6,167 nucleotides of DNA from Trebonia sp. Its GTDB lineage: Bacteria > Actinomycetota > Actinomycetes > Streptosporangiales > Streptosporangiaceae. Shown here piece after piece: positions 1 to 4,032 of the stretch. The stretch lies in NCBI GenBank assembly GCA_030038035.1, contig JASHPP010000259.1:1-6167 (forward strand). Reading direction: 5' to 3'. A program made the translations under genes and the position numbers. A model generated the notes under the pieces. That model was not told the DNA's origin. It saw nothing but the letters and a program-made list of their open reading frames with translations, and made no database searches. Every line of letters begins with the position of its first letter. Position 1 is the stretch's first letter.

Positions 1-317
1 ACGCAGCGCCCCCCGGTAGCCCCGGCCACCGCGGCCAGGTCGGCCACCTGAGCAGCCAAAGTCAGCGGCGAGGCCGGGTCACTGGCGCCGATGCCGGCCC
101 GGTCGTAGGCGAGCACGCGAGCGCGCGGTGCCACGAGCGGCATGACCCCGGCCCAGGCCAGCGAACCAGGTTCGCCAAGGGCCGCGTCGAGCACGACCGC
201 GGGACGGCCCGCACCGGCTTCCACCCAGCGCACCATGCGGTTCTCCCGCCGCAGCTCACCCCGCTGCACGCCACCGGGCACCAGCCTGTCGAGCGCCCGA
301 ACGACGAGATCCTCCAT
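1..317 (-). CDS. Alpha/beta-hydrolase-fold protein, N-terminal part (runs off left edge)
   Basis: The 105 visible codons begin at an ATG at 317-315, preceded by a GGAAGG ribosome binding site 8 nt upstream. Residues 41-80 have the N-terminal layout of the alpha/beta hydrolase fold: a hydrophobic strand (AVVLDAALGEPGS, 40-52), a tryptophan (W55) in the following helix, then the strand and turn VLAYDRAGIGASDP (68-81), a very common signature of this family. The nucleophile elbow and the catalytic Asp and His lie beyond the window, so activity cannot be judged. Members include esterases, lactonases, C-C bond hydrolases and haloperoxidase-like enzymes. No signal peptide is visible, so it is probably cytoplasmic. 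It is divergent from the regulator gene and could be a regulated accessory enzyme (for example an ester or lactone hydrolase for the same pathway), but that is inference from position only. Confidence 0.8.
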   Translation of the reverse strand, partial: MEDLVVRALDRLVPGGVQRGELRRENRMVRWVEAGAGRPAVVLDAALGEPGSLAWAGVMPLVAPRARVLAYDRAGIGASDPASPLTLAAQVADLAAVAGATGGRC

Positions 318-325
318 CGACGGCA

Positions 326-331
326 CCTTCC
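326..331 (-). promoter_or_regulatory. Ribosome binding site of the alpha/beta hydrolase gene
   Basis: GGAAGG on the minus strand, 8 nt before the ATG at 317. It favours this ATG over the in-frame GTG at 326-324, which overlaps the site and has no comparable purine run at the right distance. Confidence 0.6.
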
Positions 332-379
332 GCACCCACCGCCAGCGCGCCGGCGGCCCTGGCACGAAAACTGTATGCC

Positions 380-418
380 GCCGGCCACGAACGTCTTGCG
401 GCGGTGGCCGTGGCCGGC
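380..418. repeat. 10-bp inverted repeat in divergent intergenic region
   Basis: GCCGGCCACG at 380-389 is the exact reverse complement of CGTGGCCGGC at 409-418, with a 19-nt loop. The stem is GC-rich and has no T-run after it in either direction. It sits between two gene starts, so a terminator is unlikely. It could be a protein-binding site or a leader hairpin for the hydrolase transcript. In a GC-rich genome a stem of this length may also occur by chance. Confidence 0.4.
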
Positions 419-441
419 AACATGCGCAATACCGGGCGGTA

Positions 442-472
442 ACAGAATCCTCAGTTTCGTCTGTCATTCTGT
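442..472. promoter_or_regulatory. Candidate operator: ACAGAAT / ATTCTGT inverted repeat upstream of GntR gene
   Basis: ACAGAAT (442-448) and ATTCTGT (466-472) are perfect 7-bp inverted arms, 24 bp centre to centre, which is a little over two helical turns. They lie 30-60 bp before the GTG start of the regulator, in the only locally AT-richer part of the gap. An A/T-rich palindrome here is notable against the GC-rich background and is a reasonable candidate for autoregulatory binding. The arms are further apart than in a typical compact GntR/FCD operator, so two dimers, or another protein, are possible. Confidence 0.35.
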
Positions 473-490
473 ATTGGAGGCAGAGGGGAC

Positions 491-497
491 GAGAGGA
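491..497 (+). promoter_or_regulatory. Ribosome binding site deciding the GTG start of the GntR gene
   Basis: The purine run GAGAGGA ends 4 nt before the GTG at 502. It supports that start over the much earlier in-frame ATG at 142, which would add 120 residues of low-complexity sequence antisense to the hydrolase gene. Confidence 0.65.
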
Positions 498-501
498 CAG
501 C

Positions 502-1218
502 GTGCAGACCCACGACATCGAGGAAGGCCTGACAAAGACCGTCAGCTTGCTGGACAAGCTGCGGCAGGCGATTTACCGCGGCGAGTTCGCGCCGGGGCAG
601 CGGCTGGTGGAATCGGATCTCGCCAGGAAGTACGAGACCTCCCGCGGCGCGGTGCGGGAGGCACTCGCGCTGCTGGTGAACGAGGGGCTGATCAGCCGCC
701 AGCGCAACCGCAGCGCCTGGGTGCGGCCGGTGTCGATCGAGGAGGCGATCGAGATCCTCGAGGTCCGCGCCCTCGTCGAGGGGCTGTGCGCGGCCAAGGC
801 CGCGACGCGGGCAACCGAGGAGGACCACCGCGAGCTGCGGAAGATGGCCGACGAGATGACCGACGCGGTCAAGAACGGCGACGTGGTCACCGACAGCCGG
901 GTCAGCGACCAGGTGCACGCCAAGATCCGGCAGATCGCCGGCCAGCAGACCGCCACGGGCATCATCGAGCGCCTGCGGTACCAGGGCGTTCGCTACCGGT
1001 TCCACGTGTCGCTGCTGCCCGGCCGCCTCGCCCAGGGGCTCACCGAGCACCTGGGCATCATCGAGGCGGTGATCGACGGCGACGCGGAGGCCGCCGAGCA
1101 GCTCACCAGGGAGCACTTCGCCAGCGTCATCGAGGCGCTCCACGTGCTCGCGAACGCTAACCCGGCTCCGTTCACCCCGCTCGCCTCGCTCGCCTGGGTG
1201 GCCCTCACCCCGCGTTGA
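502..1218 (+). CDS. GntR-family transcriptional regulator with FCD domain
   Basis: A cytoplasmic DNA-binding regulator of 238 residues, the usual length for the FadR/FCD branch. Residues 13-76 are the winged helix-turn-helix: L20 to I24, then the GntR signature EFAPGQRLVESDLA (28-41), the recognition helix SRGAVREALALLVNEGLI (47-64) and a wing ending in RPVS. The rest is an all-helical FCD ligand domain with the expected metal/acid-binding residues: D136 and H139 in SDQVH, H183 in TEHLGI, H205 in REHF. Such regulators typically bind a carboxylic acid metabolite through the metal and release DNA. The gene runs convergently towards the dehydrogenase operon and divergently from the hydrolase gene. 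The last ~20 residues (from about N218) go past the normal end of the FCD fold, and the coding end overlaps the last operon gene by 14 bp. The GTG start is chosen on the ribosome binding site and the fit to family length. Family call is firm; targets and effector are unknown. Confidence 0.93.
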   Translation: MQTHDIEEGLTKTVSLLDKLRQAIYRGEFAPGQRLVESDLARKYETSRGAVREALALLVNEGLISRQRNRSAWVRPVSIEEAIEILEVRALVEGLCAAKAATRATEEDHRELRKMADEMTDAVKNGDVVTDSRVSDQVHAKIRQIAGQQTATGIIERLRYQGVRYRFHVSLLPGRLAQGLTEHLGIIEAVIDGDAEAAEQLTREHFASVIEALHVLANANPAPFTPLASLAWVALTPR

Positions 1219-1975
1219 TCGCGCCGTCGATCAGGTGCAGCGACCCCGACACGTACTCCGACTCCGACGACAGCAGCCACACCACCAGGTTCGCGACCTC
1301 GGTCGCGGTGCCGTACCGCTTGTACAGCGGCACGGTCTCCGAGACGGCGCGGAACACGCCCTCGGGGTCGTCCGGGTTGATCTGCTTGGTCAGGTCGCGC
1401 CCCATCCGCGTGTCGATGTGCCCCGGCGCCACGCAGTTCACCCGTATCCCGTACGGCGCGCCCTCCAGGGCCGCCGACTTCGTCAGCCCCAGCACGGCGT
1501 GCTTGGAGGCGATGTAGGGGGAGAACGTCGCCGCCCCCTTGATCGCCGCCATCGACGCGGTGTTCACGATCACGCCCGAGCCCTGCGGCTTCATGACCTT
1601 GAGCACGGCGCGCAGCCCCATGAAGACGCCGCGGGCATTGACCGCCATCACCCGGTCGAAGTCCGCGACAGACAGCTCGGTCATCGGGGCCATCCGCCCC
1701 TCGATGCCGGCGTTGTTGAAGAACAGGTCGATCCGCCCGTGCGCCTCGACGGCCGCGGCCACGTACTTGTCGACCTCCGGCTCCTGGGACACGTCGGCGA
1801 CCACGGCCAGGGCGCCGAGCTTCTCGGCCGCCGCGTGCAGGGCGTCCGCCGTTATGTCCACGAGGACCAGGGAAGCGCCCGCCTCGGCAAGCCGGGTGGC
1901 GACCGCGAGCCCGAACCCGGCCGCACCGCCTGTGATGACCGCGACCTGGCCATCGAACCCGTACCGCGCGCTCAT
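1205..1975 (-). CDS. Short-chain dehydrogenase/reductase (classical SDR), last gene of operon
   Basis: A 256-residue classical SDR, the standard length, catalysing NAD(P)-linked oxidation of a secondary alcohol or the reverse. Visible motifs: cofactor glycine motif TGGAAGFG (15-22); acidic D40 at the end of the second strand (LVLVDI), which favours NAD(H) over NADP(H); DV at 61-62; NNAG at 87-90; and the catalytic tetrad N113, S141, Y154, K158 (YIASK). PG at 184-185 begins the substrate loop and DGA near the C-terminus is the usual end. It resembles the broad FabG / cyclic-alcohol dehydrogenase-like group. The ATG overlaps the stop of the preceding SDR gene (ATGA) and has GGAGGG 6 nt upstream, so translation is probably coupled. 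The 3' end overlaps the convergent regulator gene. The substrate is not predictable; a hydroxyl of the pathway compound is the reasonable inference. Confidence 0.93.
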   Translation of the reverse strand: MSARYGFDGQVAVITGGAAGFGLAVATRLAEAGASLVLVDITADALHAAAEKLGALAVVADVSQEPEVDKYVAAAVEAHGRIDLFFNNAGIEGRMAPMTELSVADFDRVMAVNARGVFMGLRAVLKVMKPQGSGVIVNTASMAAIKGAATFSPYIASKHAVLGLTKSAALEGAPYGIRVNCVAPGHIDTRMGRDLTKQINPDDPEGVFRAVSETVPLYKRYGTATEVANLVVWLLSSESEYVSGSLHLIDGAINAG

Positions 1976-2835
1976 CGCACGCCCTCCGCGTCCAGCGCGC
2001 CCGTCGCGGCCGGACCGACCGCGCCCGCCATGATCGCCGCATGCCGGGCCTCTATCCGGCTATCCCACTCGTGATCGGTGAGCAGATACAACGCACCCTC
2101 CCTGACTGCCGTGACCAGCTTGTCGGCCACCTCCGACGGCGGCATTCCCTTGGACAGCGTCGCGTGCATCCGGTCCCGCAGCTCGGCGCCGGACGCTGAC
2201 ATGCCCTCGTCGTTGCGCAGCGCGGCCTGCCGGTTCCGCGACCCGTGGAACAGGTTCGTGGCGATGATCCCCGGGCAGAGCCCGGTCACCCCGATCGGCG
2301 CCCCGGCTGCCGCGAGGTCGGCGGCGAGCACTTCGGTCAGCGCGAGGATCGCGTGCTTGCAGATCCCGTACATGTTGGTCGCCGCGATCACCGACGTCAT
2401 CGAGCACGTGTTGACCACGTGCCCCGGCTCGCCGTGCGCCAGCATCCGCGGCACGAACGTCCGCACGCCGTAGACCACCGACATGAGGTTGACCGAGAGC
2501 GTCCAGTCCCAGTCCTTAGCGGTCGCCGCCCAGATCGGCCCGTCCAGGTACCCCTCCACGCCCGCGTTGTTGTTCACCAGGTGGATCGGCCCGAACCGGT
2601 CCTCAGCCGCGTCCGCCAGGGCCTCGATGTCCGACAGCTTCGACACGTCGGTCCTCAGCCCGAGCACCGGCACGCCCGCCGCCGCAAGCTCTGCGACGGT
2701 GGCGTCCAGCGCGTCCTGCTGGATGTCGCCGATGACGACGTTCATCCCCTCGGCGCCCCAGCGCAGCGCGAACGCCTTCCCCATCCCGCTGCCCGCCCCG
2801 GTGACGACGGCGGTCTTGCCCGCGAACTCTTCCAC
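1972..2835 (-). CDS. Short-chain dehydrogenase/reductase (classical SDR, extended C-terminus)
   Basis: A 287-residue SDR, about 30 residues longer than the minimal classical form because of its C-terminal region. Motifs: TGAGSGMG (12-19); acidic D37 after the second strand (VVIGDI), suggesting NAD(H); D63-V64; NNAG (89-92); catalytic N116 in WDWTLSVNL, S145, Y156 and K160 (YGICK). The stretch FVPRMLAHGEPGHVVN (127-142) is typical of a group of SDRs seen in aromatic, steroid and lignin-dimer oxidation as well as in many uncharacterised loci, so it does not fix the substrate. The C-terminal segment has HEW (about 255-257) and a charged helix, then an Ala/Gly-rich tail. Start: GTG at 2835-2833 with the strong site AAAGGAG 8 nt upstream. 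It is 29 bp after the alcohol dehydrogenase stop and overlaps the next SDR by 4 bp. It is only moderately similar to that SDR, so this is not a recent duplication. Confidence 0.93.
   Translation of the reverse strand: MEEFAGKTAVVTGAGSGMGKAFALRWGAEGMNVVIGDIQQDALDATVAELAAAGVPVLGLRTDVSKLSDIEALADAAEDRFGPIHLVNNNAGVEGYLDGPIWAATAKDWDWTLSVNLMSVVYGVRTFVPRMLAHGEPGHVVNTCSMTSVIAATNMYGICKHAILALTEVLAADLAAAGAPIGVTGLCPGIIATNLFHGSRNRQAALRNDEGMSASGAELRDRMHATLSKGMPPSEVADKLVTAVREGALYLLTDHEWDSRIEARHAAIMAGAVGPAATGALDAEGVR
1982..1987 (-). promoter_or_regulatory. Ribosome binding site of the last SDR gene, inside the preceding gene
   Basis: GGAGGG, 6 nt before the ATG at 1975, lies within the final codons of the upstream SDR gene. 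It is strong, so the downstream SDR can be initiated well at the ATGA overlap. Confidence 0.65.
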
Positions 2836-2843
2836 GTATCAGG

Positions 2844-2850
2844 CTCCTTT
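2844..2850 (-). promoter_or_regulatory. Ribosome binding site deciding the GTG start of the longer SDR gene
   Basis: AAAGGAG lies 8 nt before the GTG at 2835 in the 29-bp gap after the alcohol dehydrogenase stop. It fixes the start of a gene that begins with GTG rather than ATG. Confidence 0.7.
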
Positions 2851-2864
2851 ACCTTCCAGATGGG

Positions 2865-3878
2865 TTACTGCTGAGGCAACGACAAAATCCGCACAAGCGA
2901 GCCGGGCGTCTGCAGCCGCCGCAGCGCGTCGGGCGTGCCGTCCAGCGACACCCGCTCGCTGACAAGCCGCTCCACGGGCACCCGCCCGGCCGCGAGATGC
3001 GCCACCGACTCCCGGTAGGTCTCGTCGGAGAACGCGCAGGCGCCGACAAGGTGGTGCCCCTCGCTCAGCATCCCGAACAGCGGCACCGACGCCACCTCCG
3101 GCGTCAGCGCGACCTCGACGCAGGTGCCGCCCGGCTCGACCACGGAAAGCGCCTCGGTGAACGCCCCTGGCGCCGCCGAGCACTCGAGCGCCGCCGCGAA
3201 CCGAATCCCCGCCTGCTCCGCGTACGAGGCCACCGAGATCTCGCGGGTGTCGATCACCACGTCCGCCCCCACGTCGGCGGCCGCGGCCCGCCGCCCCGCC
3301 GACCGGCCCGCCGCCACGATCGGCCCGGCCCCGAACAGCCGCAGCGCCATGATCGCGTACAGCCCGATCGGCCCGACCCCGTACACGAGCACCGGGTCCC
3401 CCGGTCCCACCGACGCGAGCTTCGCCGCCTGCGACCCCACCGACAGGGGCTCCGCGTGCGACCCGACCGCGATGGGAAGATCATCGGGCAGCGCCACGAG
3501 CTGCCGCGCGGGCACCGCGACGTACTCCGCGTACGCGCCCTGGCGGTTGATCCCGATGTTCGGCGCCGCCGGGCAGCGGAACGCCAGCCCGCGCATGCAG
3601 ATCCGGCACTTGCCGCACGACCCGAGCGGCGACCCCGCGACCGGCTGGCCCTGCGACCAGCCGGTCACGTCCGCCCCGAGCGCCACGATCCGCCCGCTGA
3701 ACTCGTGCCCGAGGATCTGCCCGGGCTCGCACTGCCCGTTCTGCACGGCGTGCACGTCGGACCCGCACAGACCGCACGCCTCCACCGCGACGACAACTTC
3801 GCCAGGTGCCGGGCTGGGGTCGCTTACATCGGCAACCGCCGTGCCCACTTCTTTATCTATGTACCGAACGGCGCGCAC
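2865..3878 (-). CDS. Zinc-dependent medium-chain alcohol dehydrogenase (threonine/sorbitol dehydrogenase-like)
   Basis: A 337-residue medium-chain dehydrogenase, normal length for the family, oxidising an alcohol or polyol with NAD(P). Catalytic zinc ligands are seen as C38 in GLCGSDVH, the H58-E59 pair in LGHEFSG, and E143 in AEPL. The structural zinc lobe is complete: C88, C91, C94 and C102. The Rossmann motif GVGPIG is at 167-172. The set resembles the polyol/threonine dehydrogenase branch rather than the zinc-free quinone reductases. The GTG start at 3878 gives the usual N-terminus (VRAVRYIDKEV) and has GAGGGAG just upstream; the open frame continues 62 codons further, but through the tandem repeat and with no family similarity. 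The stop is TAA, 29 bp before the next SDR. The 154-bp gap upstream is by far the longest in the operon, so this gene may start a separately controlled block. Substrate unknown. Confidence 0.93.
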   Translation of the reverse strand: MRAVRYIDKEVGTAVADVSDPSPAPGEVVVAVEACGLCGSDVHAVQNGQCEPGQILGHEFSGRIVALGADVTGWSQGQPVAGSPLGSCGKCRICMRGLAFRCPAAPNIGINRQGAYAEYVAVPARQLVALPDDLPIAVGSHAEPLSVGSQAAKLASVGPGDPVLVYGVGPIGLYAIMALRLFGAGPIVAAGRSAGRRAAAADVGADVVIDTREISVASYAEQAGIRFAAALECSAAPGAFTEALSVVEPGGTCVEVALTPEVASVPLFGMLSEGHHLVGACAFSDETYRESVAHLAAGRVPVERLVSERVSLDGTPDALRRLQTPGSLVRILSLPQQ

Positions 3879-3881
3879 TGG

Positions 3882-3888
3882 CTCCCTC
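3882..3888 (-). promoter_or_regulatory. Ribosome binding site deciding the GTG start of the alcohol dehydrogenase gene
   Basis: GAGGGAG on the minus strand, 3 nt from its end to the GTG at 3878 and about 4-8 nt from its core. It supports the GTG over any start inside the upstream repeats. Confidence 0.6.
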
Positions 3889-3905
3889 GCCTTCTCTGCT
3901 GCCTC

Positions 3906-3924
3906 CCGGGGGACGACCCCCCGG
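3906..3924. repeat. All-G:C hairpin upstream of the alcohol dehydrogenase gene
   Basis: CCGGGGG (3906-3912) pairs perfectly with CCCCCGG (3918-3924) around a 5-nt loop. It lies 27 nt before the alcohol dehydrogenase start, directly next to the tandem repeat. With seven G:C pairs the RNA form would be very stable. No U-run follows on the transcribed strand, so it does not look like an intrinsic terminator. It could slow ribosomes or RNA polymerase, protect the downstream transcript end, or bind a protein. Confidence 0.5.
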
Positions 3925-4008
3925 ACCCCCCGGCTGCCTGCGGCGACATTGGCCGGGTGGTTCCTCCGGACCCGGCCGGCTGCCTGCGGCGACATTGGCC
4001 GGGTGGTT
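3917..4008. repeat. Two-copy tandem repeat, about 46 bp per unit, between dehydratase and alcohol dehydrogenase genes
   Basis: A 33-bp core is identical at 3930-3962 and 3976-4008 (offset 46). The 13 bp beside each core are also related: CCGGACCC occurs at 3921-3928 and 3966-3973 (offset 45, one base gained or lost). The unit length is not a multiple of three and the copies fall in different reading frames, which argues against a protein repeat. Each core contains GCCTGCGGC and has flanking arms that can pair: CCCGGCC at 3971-3977 with GGCCGGG at 3997-4003, and a shorter CCGGC/GCCGG pair in the first copy. It may be a genome-wide intergenic repeat, a leader RNA element or a doubled protein site. 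Confidence 0.85.
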
Positions 4009-4032
4009 GCTGCCGTCCACGTCCGCACCGAG

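Larger units (their letters stand above)
318..501. promoter_or_regulatory. Divergent intergenic region between hydrolase and GntR regulator
   Basis: These 184 bp separate two divergently transcribed genes and must carry the start signals for both, at least if neither is read from further away. I see no convincing -35/-10 pair on either strand. The region becomes less GC-rich at about 440-476, next to the regulator, which is where a promoter and operator would be expected. Two inverted repeats lie within it (listed separately). A GntR regulator next to a divergent promoter region commonly binds there and controls itself and its neighbour; that is family knowledge, not shown here. Confidence 0.5.
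3879..4032. other. 154-bp intergenic gap within the operon
   Basis: The gap between the dehydratase stop and the alcohol dehydrogenase start is much longer than the other gaps in the operon. It is almost filled by the 92-bp tandem repeat and the adjoining G:C hairpin. I see no good promoter consensus on the minus strand and no open frame with family similarity. The layout is compatible with an RNA processing or attenuation element that sets different expression of the upstream and downstream genes; that is inference. Confidence 0.6.

Noticed and set aside
142..501. Regulator starting at the ATG at 142
   Set aside because: This would add 120 low-complexity residues and overlap the hydrolase gene. 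The GTG at 502 has a ribosome binding site and gives normal GntR length.
3906..3924. Intrinsic terminator after the dehydratase
   Set aside because: No U-run follows the stem on the transcribed strand, and the next gene starts 27 nt later in the same direction.
3945..3952. Shared ATTGG between the tandem repeat and the gap before the regulator (about 472-477) as a common regulator site
   Set aside because: Only five bases match, which is too short to mean anything.
3917..4008. CRISPR-like array
   Set aside because: Only two copies, with related rather than unique 13-bp flanks and no cas genes. It is a tandem duplication.
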